Of a DNA stretch of 34,927 nt, positions 24,650 through 33,013 are shown piece by piece (the first letter of the stretch is position 1; each line of letters opens with the position of its first letter). The translations under genes and the position numbers were made by a program. This DNA is from Chrysosporum bergii ANA360D (GTDB lineage Bacteria; Cyanobacteriota; Cyanobacteriia; Cyanobacteriales; Nostocaceae). The notes beneath the pieces are model-generated. The model saw nothing but the letters and a program-made list of their open reading frames with translations, had not been told where the DNA came from and made no database searches. The stretch is from NCBI RefSeq assembly GCF_029891735.1, contig NZ_JANQDH010000072.1, positions 1-34,927 of the forward strand, written 5' to 3'.

Positions 24650-26323
24650 ATGACTGAAACAGACACCGGCAAATTAAAGCTCATGGTATTAGACGATGAG
24701 CAGGACAACTTAGATTTACTTTATCGTACATTTAGGAGAGATTTTCAAGTATACAAAGCTAATCAAGCCCGGAAAGCCCTAGAAATTCTCGACCAAGAAG
24801 GGGAAATGGCCGTGATTATTTCCGACCAAAGAATGCCGGAAATGAACGGTACTGAGTTTCTCAGTCTGACTGTAGACCGGTTTCCTGATACAATGCGGAT
24901 TTTACTCACTGGTTTTACGGATGTTGAAGATTTGGTAGATGCAATTAACTCGGGTCAAGTGTTCAAATACATCACCAAACCGTGGAATCCCGAAAAACTT
25001 AAAGCATTAGTTGAGCAAGCTGGTGATACATATCGCTTAGTCAAGAAGCGAACCCGGGAGTTAAGGCGCGCCTTGCGGCGAGAGTCTTTATTTAACGCAG
25101 TGACAACCGCAATTCGCGAATCCCTGGATTATGAGAGTATGTTGCAAAAAATTGTCACCACCATAGGCGAAAAATTTGCAACTACTTGTTGTTTACTCAA
25201 ACCCGTGGAGGGCGATCGCTTAACAGAAGAGGAATTTCGTTATCAAGAAGCTAAGTCTAATTTAGCTAATTTTACTTACAATCCCACTCTGTTAATTGAA
25301 AGAGTGTTACAAAGTGGCCAGTATCAAATTACTCAAGATACAGATAACGGCAATAACTCCCAGCAAATGGTTGTACCACTTTCGTACCAACAGGATTTAC
25401 TAGCGGTCCTGGCTATCTATCAATGGGGAAACAAGCAACCTTGGCAAGAAGAAGAAATCCAACTGATAGCCGAGGTTGCAGAACAAGCAGCTTTAGCTCT
25501 TTCTCAAGCCAAACTTTATCAGCGCCTCCAGGAAAAGCAAGCACAAATTCAAACTGAATTGGAAGTTGCTCGCCAAATTCAACACAATCTGCTCCGCCAA
25601 ACTCTACCAGATTTCCAAGGTGCAAGAGTCCAGGCCTGTTGTTACCCTGCTCGTGAGGTGGGGGGCGATTTTTTTGAAGTGTTTGTTCATCCCAAAGGCG
25701 ATTTATGGTTGGCCGTGGGTGATGTTTCCGGTAAGGGTGTCCCAGCTGCTTTATTTATGGCCAGTGCTATTTCCGTACTACGTCGGGAATTAGCTCAAGA
25801 AACACCGCCTCAACCCAACATAGTCATACATAACCTCAACAACGCTCTTTGTGAGGACTTGATCCGCAATAATTGCTTTATTACCCTTGCCTTAGCCCGG
25901 TATACTCCTAGTAGCAAAGAACTAGCCTATGCTAACGCCGGTCACATCTATCCCTTGGTGTGGTCACATCAAACAAATGTAGCCGTTAACCCTAATTATC
26001 TCAAAGTGCGCGGCGTTCCTGTGGGTATCTTGACCAAGTGGCAAGCACAGTCAGGGCGCTTAATTCTAGCCCCTGGAGATACTTTGCTCCTAACCAGTGA
26101 TGGTATTACAGAAGCTAGGGTCTCAAGTGAAGTACTAAACCACGCAAAAACAGATCATAGCCCACAGTTAACCAGCCATTCAATGCTCAATCAAGAGGGA
26201 CTTTGGCAACTCCTACAAAGAGAACCCCAACCCCTTTCTCTTGATAATTTACTAGCCCGCATTAACACAGATGACCATGTTCAAGAAGATGATCAAACTA
26301 TACTATCGTTGGAGGTTCTGTAG
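24650..26323 (+). CDS. Response regulator: REC-GAF-SpoIIE (PP2C) phosphatase
   Basis: 557 residues. The receiver domain (about 10-125) has the acidic pair Asp15/Asp16, phospho-acceptor Asp59 (ISDQRMPEMNG), Thr87 and Lys110. A GAF-like domain follows (about 145-285), then a coiled-coil linker (QEKQAQIQTELEVARQIQHN) and a SpoIIE-type PP2C domain (about 325-555) with EVGGDFFEVF, GDVSGKGVPAALFM, YANAGHIYPLV and LLLTSDGITEA. Phosphorylation of the receiver is expected to set the phosphatase activity on an anti-sigma-factor-antagonist. The next gene, four bases on, encodes the RsbW-like partner. The cognate kinase and STAS antagonist are not in the window. Confidence 0.95.
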   Translation: MTETDTGKLKLMVLDDEQDNLDLLYRTFRRDFQVYKANQARKALEILDQEGEMAVIISDQRMPEMNGTEFLSLTVDRFPDTMRILLTGFTDVEDLVDAINSGQVFKYITKPWNPEKLKALVEQAGDTYRLVKKRTRELRRALRRESLFNAVTTAIRESLDYESMLQKIVTTIGEKFATTCCLLKPVEGDRLTEEEFRYQEAKSNLANFTYNPTLLIERVLQSGQYQITQDTDNGNNSQQMVVPLSYQQDLLAVLAIYQWGNKQPWQEEEIQLIAEVAEQAALALSQAKLYQRLQEKQAQIQTELEVARQIQHNLLRQTLPDFQGARVQACCYPAREVGGDFFEVFVHPKGDLWLAVGDVSGKGVPAALFMASAISVLRRELAQETPPQPNIVIHNLNNALCEDLIRNNCFITLALARYTPSSKELAYANAGHIYPLVWSHQTNVAVNPNYLKVRGVPVGILTKWQAQSGRLILAPGDTLLLTSDGITEARVSSEVLNHAKTDHSPQLTSHSMLNQEGLWQLLQREPQPLSLDNLLARINTDDHVQEDDQTILSLEVL

Positions 26324-26326
26324 GTA

Positions 26327-26752
26327 ATGAAAAGTGAGTTGCACGTACCAAGTGACCTAGATTATTTAAATATCGTCGAAAACTGGTTACTAGGATGCTT
26401 AAAAATTAATCTCAAAGAAACAGTGGATTGGTCAAGGCAATCAAGTCGTTTCCGACTAGCTTTGGTAGAAGCATATTCAAATGTAGTACGTCATGCTCAC
26501 AAAGAACAGCCTAATTTACCCGTACTACTGCGTTTAGAACTGAAAAACAGAGATGTTGCCATAGAAATTTGGGACTATGGCCAAGGATTTGATATCTCTG
26601 ATTACTTTGCACCTAATCCTACAGATAAACAAGAGGGCGGTTATGGATGGCTAATTATGAATCGTCTCATGGATAATGTTGAATACAATTTACAACTTAA
26701 TGGTGCAAATTGTCTTAAGTTACAAGCCACTCTACCAGAACTCACAAACTGA
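26327..26752 (+). CDS. RsbW-like anti-sigma factor kinase (HATPase_c)
   Basis: 141 residues. The GHKL ATP site is clear: N box EAYSNVVRHAH, G1 DYGQGFD, and a glycine-rich lid GGYGWLIMNRLMD. Proteins of this type bind a sigma factor or phosphorylate a STAS-domain antagonist. It follows the SpoIIE phosphatase directly, so the two form the kinase/phosphatase halves of a partner-switching module. There is no separate promoter space. Confidence 0.9.
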   Translation: MKSELHVPSDLDYLNIVENWLLGCLKINLKETVDWSRQSSRFRLALVEAYSNVVRHAHKEQPNLPVLLRLELKNRDVAIEIWDYGQGFDISDYFAPNPTDKQEGGYGWLIMNRLMDNVEYNLQLNGANCLKLQATLPELTN

Positions 26753-26771
26753 TAATTTGAACAATTTTGAG

Positions 26772-26920
26772 TGTCCAGATTGCTGGACAGGGGAGATGTC
26801 AACCTTACTTCATGGTTCTTGTGTTTGGCATTTGCAAATCTGGCCAAGTGCAACCTCCTGAGTATTAATCTTTTTTTTAAATAAATATAGATACTTTAGA
26901 CCCTACTGTGTTGAGTGGGG
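26772..26920. terminator. Hairpins after the SpoIIE-RsbW pair
   Basis: TGTCCAG (26772-26778) and CTGGACA (26783-26789) form a perfect 7-bp stem with a 4-base loop just after the stop. A second stem, CCCTACT (26901-26907) and AGTGGGG (26914-26920), is followed by TTTATTT. The second is the more terminator-like. The remainder of the 502-base gap (26753-27254) is AT-rich, with a short direct repeat of CTCATAAACTCAT near 27155-27176 and nothing coding. Confidence 0.5.
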
Positions 26921-27254
26921 TTTATTTCACTATCAAGCCAAGCACTAAATTTCAGGCTGGTAATTTTTTTTGTCTCACCTGCTTTACTTAATTAAAAGTA
27001 ACTTTATTTACCTGTTATAAATAAATAACACGGTTATTATGGGAATTTTGTTAAGAAATGTAAATAAGTTAATAACTTTTGCTAATTTTATTTGATTTAT
27101 CACCCAGAATTATTAAATACTGGAAATAGTCAGCCCAAACAATAATTTCATCTCATAAACTCATCTCATAAACTCATGGCATAGCCTGACAACCACCAGG
27201 ATAGTGAAGTGAGTATAAAACAAGCATAAGTAAACTCAATTTGTTACTAAATCT

Positions 27255-27710
27255 ATGGAAGCTTTATTTTGTTTGTCCCCCCGCTATCGCCTTGATGATC
27301 AATCACCTTGGCTAGGGGGTATTGATCCCACTCGCCATTACTGGATTGCCATTAATGGAGACAAAAATTTAACCATAGCTATACCAGGTTTAATGGTTTC
27401 TTCAATCGGTGAATTAAAACAAACTATCCGCCAATTTCGGTCTTTGCAGCCAGGGGAACAAATGACGGTGAATAGAATTGTCACTAGTTGCACAATTCAC
27501 TGTGTCAGTCCTAACTGTTATGCTGTGGAACATCAGATTAATGAAGCTCTGACTTGGCATCTATTTGATCAAGAAACTCTAGACAGCCTACTGATGACAG
27601 CACACCCACAATGGCAATGTGCGCCATCGGATATTGATTTAGGGCGTAAATTATTATTGCGCTCTTGGGAGCAAACCAACCCCAGCCAAAAGTCAGCACC
27701 ATCAAGATGA
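27255..27710 (+). CDS. Conserved hypothetical protein
   Basis: 151 residues, soluble, no signal peptide or membrane helix. MEALFCLSPRYRLDDQSPWL and ITIAIPGL-like strands suggest a compact alpha/beta domain. Cys79, Cys83 and Cys88 cluster in SCTIHCVSPNCYAVEHQ, which could bind a metal or form a redox pair, but no known motif is matched. A start at ATG 27255 gives good coding statistics by eye. It is convergent with the carotenoid-binding homologue nine bases downstream. I do not recognise the family. Confidence 0.6.
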   Translation: MEALFCLSPRYRLDDQSPWLGGIDPTRHYWIAINGDKNLTIAIPGLMVSSIGELKQTIRQFRSLQPGEQMTVNRIVTSCTIHCVSPNCYAVEHQINEALTWHLFDQETLDSLLMTAHPQWQCAPSDIDLGRKLLLRSWEQTNPSQKSAPSR

Positions 27711-27719
27711 AAATCTGGG

Positions 27720-28133
27720 CTAATCTTCTCTACGTAAAGCAATTAACTCTTGGGGAGAAGCTAACAGTCTAATTTCGGCGCTGATAATTTCCTGTTGTGG
27801 GTTGAGGGTCAATACCCAGGTAACATTGACACCACACCAAGATGTTTGCACTCTACCTGTTACCTGAAATTGTATTTGGTCATTTTCTAAAGTTTCAAAA
27901 ATTCCCGCACGCGGACAGGCTTTAATACTTTCTGCCTCTTGCTGTAAGTAAGTGGCTATGGCATCTCTTCCCACAATAGCAGATTCAAAGGGGGGATACA
28001 TCACCCCATCCTCAGCAAATAGGGCAACAGTTGCTTTAAACTCCCCCGCGTTGAGAGTTTCAAAGTAACGGAGAATGACCGGTTCAAGTATTCCCTTAAT
28101 CTGATATTCTTGTTCAAACTCATTAGCTGTCAT
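27720..28133 (-). CDS. Orange carotenoid protein C-terminal domain homologue (CTDH, NTF2-like)
   Basis: 137 residues of one NTF2-like domain. YFETLNAGEFKATVALFAED and PPFESAIVGRDAIATYLQQE are the signature of the OCP C-terminal domain. VQTSWCGVNVTWVLTLNP holds Trp106, likely equivalent to the carotenoid-contacting OCP Trp288, and Cys100, near the Cys (103 in Anabaena CTDH) that controls dimer redox state. CTDHs bind carotenoid as dimers and pass it to helical carotenoid proteins. No HCP or OCP gene lies next to it here, unlike some genomes. Confidence 0.8.
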   Translation of the reverse strand: MTANEFEQEYQIKGILEPVILRYFETLNAGEFKATVALFAEDGVMYPPFESAIVGRDAIATYLQQEAESIKACPRAGIFETLENDQIQFQVTGRVQTSWCGVNVTWVLTLNPQQEIISAEIRLLASPQELIALRRED

Positions 28134-28273
28134 ATACTAACCTATATTTCATCAGCTAAAGGATCAATATCTACATATTGCAGCATTTCTTAATAAAAAT
28201 CAAATAATTGTTACATATTAGCCAGAGTGGGAACTGTTCAACCAAGGTTTTCACAAGATAATGTATAAATAAG

Positions 28274-28330
28274 TTTAGCCATCATCATGGCTAAATTTAT
28301 TTGACACCTCCCCTGGTTTAAACACAGGGG
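28274..28330. repeat. Two hairpins in the queG leader, possible IS200/IS605 end relic
   Basis: TTTAGCCAT (28274-28282) and ATGGCTAAA (28287-28295) are a perfect 9-bp stem. CCCCTG (28310-28315) and CAGGGG (28325-28330) form a second, ending 10 bases before the queG ATG. The second motif, followed by ATTCT, resembles the hairpin at ends of cyanobacterial IS200/IS605 elements, but no transposase is present. Confidence 0.45.
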
Positions 28331-28340
28331 ATTCTAAACA

Positions 28341-29294
28341 ATGGATAATTATTCTGTAATTAGCAGCGGTGTAGTTAAAGAAAAAGCCAAACAGTTAGGA
28401 TTCCACAAAGTCGGAATTACTGCTGTAGATAAGAAAGATCATACAGACGCACACAGATTACAAGGGTGGATCAACCAGGGTTATCACGCGGATATGGAAT
28501 GGATGAATAACCCTAAACGTCAAGATATTAGCCTAATTATGCCAGAAGCGCGATCGCTCATATGTGTCGCACTCAATTACTACACACCCCATCAACGCTC
28601 TGAAGGCCAGGAATACGCCAAAATCTCTCGTTACGCCTGGGGACGGGACTATCATAAAGTAATGCACAAAAAGCTTAAGGCTTTGACTACTTGGCTAGAG
28701 TCACTCAACCTAGATATTCAAACCAGGTATTACGCCGATACAGGTCCAGTACAAGATAAAGTCTGGGCCCAGAGGGCTGGAATTGGTTGGATTGCCAAAA
28801 ATGGTAATCTGATTACTAGAGAATATGGATCTTGGGTATTCTTAGGAGAAATACTCACAAATCTGGAACTAGACAGCGATCGCCCACACACAGAACACTG
28901 TGGTACTTGCACTCGTTGTTTACAAGCCTGTCCCACAGGTGCAATTACCCAACCTTTTGTAGTAGATGCTAATCGCTGCATCGCCTACCATACCATCGAA
29001 AATCGCGCCGAAAAACTACCAGAGACAATATCAGCCAACTTACAAGGTTGGGTTGCAGGTTGCGACATTTGTCAAGATGTTTGTCCTTGGAATCAGCGTT
29101 TTTCCCAAACCACGGATATAGAAGATTTTAACCCTTATCCTGGCAATGTAGCCCCCCTGCTGGTGGAATTAGCCAACATCTCACCACAAGAGTGGGAGCA
29201 AAGATTTCCCGCTTCAGCCCTGCGGCGCATTAAGCCAGAAATGTTGAGAAGAAATGCTCGTGCTAGTCTTGACCCATCCCAACTTAAAGAATGA
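28341..29294 (+). CDS. queG: Epoxyqueuosine reductase
   Basis: 317 residues. QueG catalyses the last step of queuosine synthesis on tRNA: cobalamin- and iron-sulfur-dependent reduction of epoxyqueuosine. The catalytic Asp133 lies in YADTGPVQDKVWAQRAGIG. The two [4Fe-4S] clusters are from CGTCTRCLQACP (Cys187, 190, 193, 197) and CDICQDVCPW (Cys241, 244, 248). The length fits the short form lacking the C-terminal HEAT repeats of the longer versions. The stop overlaps the next start by ATGA. Confidence 0.95.
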   Translation: MDNYSVISSGVVKEKAKQLGFHKVGITAVDKKDHTDAHRLQGWINQGYHADMEWMNNPKRQDISLIMPEARSLICVALNYYTPHQRSEGQEYAKISRYAWGRDYHKVMHKKLKALTTWLESLNLDIQTRYYADTGPVQDKVWAQRAGIGWIAKNGNLITREYGSWVFLGEILTNLELDSDRPHTEHCGTCTRCLQACPTGAITQPFVVDANRCIAYHTIENRAEKLPETISANLQGWVAGCDICQDVCPWNQRFSQTTDIEDFNPYPGNVAPLLVELANISPQEWEQRFPASALRRIKPEMLRRNARASLDPSQLKE

Positions 29295-29926
29295 ACCAGA
29301 AAGTAATTATTTTTGATTTTGATGGTACAATAGCGGATACTGTAGATGCTCTGGTAACTATTGCCAACCGTTTGGCTGTGGAATTTGGCTATACTCAAAT
29401 TACCCCAGAAGAGCTTGCTATGCTCAGGAATTTTACCTCTAGGGAAATTATTAAATACTCAGGTGTCTCTCTATTTAAAATTCCCTTTTTACTCAAGAAA
29501 GTGAAAGGAGAATTAAAACAAAAAATTCAAGACTTTAAACCAATACCGGGAATATCCACAGTTTTAATTGAACTGTACCATCAAGGCTATAGGTTAGGGA
29601 TTATTACATCTAATTCTCAAGAAAATGTGGTAGCATTCCTGAAAAACAACGAATTACACCAATTATTCGACTTTATTCATTCAGGAGTCACAATTTTTGG
29701 CAAAACAACCATCATTAATAATGTCCTCAAACAAAAACAACTCAAAACTCAAGCAGTTATCTATGTCGGGGATGAAACCAGGGATATAGAAGCTTCAAAA
29801 AAAGCTCATATCAAAGTGATTGCGGTAACTTGGGGCTTCAATTCCCCAGAAGCTTTAGCTAAACAAAATCCAGATTTCTTAATTCACCAACCCAGGGAAC
29901 TATTAGAAGTGATTAAACATTGCTGA
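29291..29926 (+). CDS. HAD-superfamily hydrolase, phosphoglycolate phosphatase-like
   Basis: 211 residues with all HAD motifs: IIFDFDGTIADT (Asp9, Asp11), motif II LGIITSNSQENV, the motif III Lys near FGKTT, and YVGDETRDIEASKKA. The alpha-helical cap is type C1. Likely substrate is a small phosphate ester such as 2-phosphoglycolate, or another photorespiratory or nucleotide-derived compound. The start overlaps queG by four bases, so translation is coupled. Confidence 0.85.
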   Translation: MNQKVIIFDFDGTIADTVDALVTIANRLAVEFGYTQITPEELAMLRNFTSREIIKYSGVSLFKIPFLLKKVKGELKQKIQDFKPIPGISTVLIELYHQGYRLGIITSNSQENVVAFLKNNELHQLFDFIHSGVTIFGKTTIINNVLKQKQLKTQAVIYVGDETRDIEASKKAHIKVIAVTWGFNSPEALAKQNPDFLIHQPRELLEVIKHC

Positions 29927-30073
29927 GTAGATGCTTATTTTCTGGTTTATGGCGGTTTTCCCTGCTTGGTGAGGTACATCATGAGCAAGGATGACTGGTA
30001 CTGAGCGCCACAAGATGATGATTTTTTTAATCATTTGTGTCTCACGTGTTGAAAAAATGCTAAATTTTCTAGT

Positions 30074-30838
30074 TTATTTATTTGTAACCTGCTGTAAATC
30101 TTTCGGGGTCAAGTTACTGTGAACTACTGCGCCATCACGAAACCAGATAATGCGTTGAGTTTGACAAGCAACCTCCGACTCATGAGTTACCATCACAACA
30201 GTGATTCCACTATGATTTAAATCACTAAAAATATCCAGTACTTCCTGGGTGGTTTGAGAATCAAGTGCGCCTGTGGGTTCATCCGCTAAAAGAACAACAG
30301 GACGATTAACAATAGCACGAGCGATCGCCACTCGTTGCTGCTGTCCTCCAGATAATTGTGTGGGTTTATTATAAAGGCGCTTTTCTAAACCGACCTTGGT
30401 TAACGCATCAGCAGCGCGATCGCGTCTTTCTGTGGGGGTAACACCTGCATACACCATTGGTAACATCACATTTTCTAAAGCTGTCAGTTGGGGTAATAAA
30501 TGAAATTGTTGGAACACAAACCCCAATTTTTGATTCCGAATTTTGGCTAACTCAGCATCATTCATCTTAGCCACATCAACGTTATCTAGATAATAATGTC
30601 CACTGGTAGGGCGATCTAAGCAACCGATAATATTCATAGCTGTAGATTTACCAGAACCAGAAGGTCCCATAATTGCACAATATTCACCCTCATAGATAGT
30701 CAAACTCACATCATTGAGGGCTGTAACTGTAGTTTCACCACTCCCGTATATTTTAAAGATGTTTTCTAAACGAATAATTCCTGATTTCGGTACAGGATTA
30801 GGAACGAGAGCATCAATACTTGTAATAGTGTTTGCCAT
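30074..30838 (-). CDS. ABC transporter ATP-binding protein, MacB/LolD type
   Basis: 254 residues. Walker [10 protein letters not shown] (58-66), the Q loop [20 protein letters not shown], signature [14 protein letters not shown], Walker [12 protein letters not shown] and the switch His in MVTHE are all present. This is the LolD/MacB ATPase class working with FtsX-like permeases. The permease is 2.2 kb upstream on the same strand (33014-34231), but two unrelated genes and a tandem array intervene. It might also serve the orphan DevBC pair, a guess based only on its class. Confidence 0.9.
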   Translation of the reverse strand: MANTITSIDALVPNPVPKSGIIRLENIFKIYGSGETTVTALNDVSLTIYEGEYCAIMGPSGSGKSTAMNIIGCLDRPTSGHYYLDNVDVAKMNDAELAKIRNQKLGFVFQQFHLLPQLTALENVMLPMVYAGVTPTERRDRAADALTKVGLEKRLYNKPTQLSGGQQQRVAIARAIVNRPVVLLADEPTGALDSQTTQEVLDIFSDLNHSGITVVMVTHESEVACQTQRIIWFRDGAVVHSNLTPKDLQQVTNK

Positions 30839-30840
30839 AC

Positions 30841-31008
30841 AATCAAATCATATCAAATCACATTAAATCATATTAAATCATATCAAATCACATTAAATCA
30901 CATCAAATCATATTAAATCACATCAAATCATATCAAATCACATCAAATCATATCAAATCACATCAAATCATATTAAATCATATCAAATCACATCAAATCA
31001 CATTAAAT
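30841..31008. repeat. 10-bp tandem array, about 17 units, YATYAAATCA
   Basis: Every 10 bases from 30841 the unit YATYAAATCA recurs without indels to about 31008, 17 units with the last partial. Only positions 1 and 4 vary, and apart from the A that opens the first unit they vary only between C and T. The unit is itself two pentamers, AATCA and YATYA. It lies two bases upstream of the start codon of the ABC ATPase gene and 60 bases downstream of the broken gene ending at 31069. A-runs every 10 bases are in phase with the helix and should bend the DNA. No spacers occur, so it is not CRISPR. Confidence 0.95.
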
Positions 31009-31020
31009 AAATATTGTAGT

Positions 31021-31049
31021 GCGATCATCCTGCTCGCTGCTTAATACAG
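31021..31049. repeat. Dispersed palindromic repeat, copy 2
   Basis: GCGATCA, TCC, TGCTCGC then TGCTTAATACAG: the same unit as 19549-19577 with one arm base changed. It sits at the 3' end of the interrupted gene, between it and the 10-bp array. Confidence 0.7.
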
Positions 31050-31068
31050 CCTTGCTACTGTAATACTT

Positions 31069-32490
31069 TCACCTTGATCTGCGTTTGGTAATTAGCCAAC
31101 CGATGACAATAAATAATATTGTACCCAGAATACTAAATAACAGGGAACCGTAAAAGGGATGAGGTGGATTTTCAGGAGATATAGCAGCCAGAGGGGTATT
31201 GACTTCCCCGATGTGTTGGGTGATAATGCCAGAAAAAATTGCACCACCACCAAAGCCAATACCTAATACTTGGATGGTACGTTCTAAGGAGCGATCGCTT
31301 TCAGCTTGTTCTATTTCTACCATACCACGAATTGAGTCTATGGCCTTACCCAACAGTTCTAAACCGGGGCGAAAATAACCTAAATCTGCGGTTATTTGTG
31401 CTTGGAAATAAGGGCTAGTTTTTTCACTAAAAAATTCTAAAAAGCTGATATTACTACCAACTTTACCCCGAATACGTTGTAATTTTTCGTTATAATTATA
31501 GGTGTGAATAGCAATTGTATTTTGTTGTTCTTCTAAATCTCGCAGCAGCTGAGTGTATTCTAATACAAACTGAGGTAAGGCTTTTAATTGGTTTTGTAAC
31601 TCAGTTAAATCTGCTGTATTTGGAGATTTTTTATTTGGGGATTTTTTATCTTCTATTTTGGGTAGTTTGCCAATAGTGTCTTCCACTTTGCCATAGGCTT
31701 TATCTAATTTTTTATAAGTTTTCTTACTGTCTTTATAAGCTTTTACAGATTTACTACGGTAGAAAAATAAATCTAGTAAATCCTCATAGCATTCATTAAA
31801 CTTTGTATCTGCTTGTTGATCAGCAAATAGCCAAATTATAACGTGTTGATAATTATCAAATTGACTGAATAAACCATACTCAAAAATTGGACTCCCAAAT
31901 AATTCACCCCGGCGAGCAAATGGTGGTAATGAATAATTATCAGGAAAAAGAGATTTTAAACATTCCATTGCTATGTCTTGGCTAGTTTTTGGATCTTTGG
32001 CTCCTGTTAACCAAGAGGTAACCAGCAAAGTTTGACCAATAAATAAAGGGTGTTCTGGTAAAATTAAACAATTATCAGGATTTAACAGGCGTAAGAAAGC
32101 AGTTTCTACATATTCTGTCATGTAATTATTTTCTTTTTCTGGACGGCGTAAATTTAGCCACAAACCGTGGCTATCATGTAGCCGTAGGGGATAAGCAAAG
32201 CCTTTAACTACCAGGTCTTGGTTAAAAGTCACTTTACCCTCAAAAGGAAAATCATATTGATCATCAATCACTTCTGTATCTTTCAGCAAAGATACATGGG
32301 GATTATTTGGTTATTTCTCCACATCAACCCGATCACTAAGATGTAAATCTTGGTGTAAAGTAGTGCGTACTATGTCATTACCAGTATTCCAGAGAAGATT
32401 TTTATCTATTAACGAATCATTTGGGTCAATATTAGAGATTTTGTATAGTTGAAAAGCAAACCAATGGATATTTGGCGCATAAATTTTCAT
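31069..32490 (-). pseudogene. Unknown membrane protein interrupted by an in-frame TAA
   Basis: ATG 32490 overlaps the upstream gene's stop as ATGA and opens a frame that reads MKIYAPNIHWFAFQLYKISN onward, through VRTTLHQDLHLSDRVDVEK, to TAA at 32313-32311. The same frame then continues PNNPHVSLLKDTEVIDDQYD for about 413 codons to 31069. A single change of CAA to TAA explains the break (473 residues intact). The protein has a globular N-terminal part, a Lys-rich coiled segment (about 245-290), a second helical region, and two C-terminal membrane helices (about 405-425 and 447-467) before a basic RRSR end. If not a pseudogene, the downstream part could start at TTG 32289. I do not recognise the family. 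Confidence 0.7.
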
Positions 32491-32870
32491 GGGTTGTTTG
32501 TCTGGTTTGTCTGGTTTGGAGGTGTTTGCTCATTGTATCGTCTATGGAGTTTTTCGAGTTCTTCTCGCACAACTCGGCTGCGATTTTCCAACATATATTC
32601 TTGATTTGCTGGTGCAGTCCTACGAACTCTGTCAATTTCCCTTTCTTGGCTGAATACCGCATCTAATACCGCATCTCTCACATCAGGATACTGGATGTAC
32701 CACAGACGAGCTATATCTGCTACTGTATCAAAGGTGTGATGTCGTAATTGCTCTATTTGTTCTAGTAGTTGAGGGATGGAAGAGATAGCCTGCTGGGAGA
32801 AAACATAATCTTGCTCTCTCACAACTTGGATAAATGCTTCAAGGAGTTGATTGGTTTCCATAGGTTCCAT
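32487..32870 (-). CDS. Small helical protein of unknown function, paired with the interrupted gene
   Basis: 127 residues (ATG 32870; ATG 32861 three codons later also possible). It is nearly all helical, with LLEAFIQVVREQDYVFSQQA, IPQLLEQIEQLRHHTFDTVA, and a charged C-terminal coil that ends in an Asn/Gln/Pro-rich tail. No motif, signal or membrane helix seen. It overlaps the following gene by ATGA, so the pair forms a translationally coupled unit, which suggests they act together. I cannot name a function. Confidence 0.65.
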   Translation of the reverse strand: MEPMETNQLLEAFIQVVREQDYVFSQQAISSIPQLLEQIEQLRHHTFDTVADIARLWYIQYPDVRDAVLDAVFSQEREIDRVRRTAPANQEYMLENRSRVVREELEKLHRRYNEQTPPNQTNQTNNP

Positions 32871-32920
32871 AGATTTAATTAACTCTTAGCGTAGGTTTCC
32901 AAGTTTCCTGTCCATAAACT

Positions 32921-32980
32921 AGTCGGTTTCAACCCACTTCAGCTTAAGATCAGGGAATTTCTTCCCTGGCTCAATGATAT
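32921..32980. repeat. Double-hairpin repeat, copy 1
   Basis: AGTCGGTT (32921-32928) with AACCCACT (32931-32938, one mismatch), a linker with AGCTTAAGATCA, then a GGGAAT/TTCCC hairpin (32953-32966) and TGGCTCAATGATAT. It is in the gap between the permease and the small helical gene, after the permease stop on the minus strand. Confidence 0.8.
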
Positions 32981-33013
32981 CACCCTGTGGTTTAAATAAC
33001 ATAAAAATGCTGT

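Noticed and set aside
30841-31008. CRISPR array
   Set aside because: Units are 10 bases, contiguous, with no spacers, and no cas genes are nearby.
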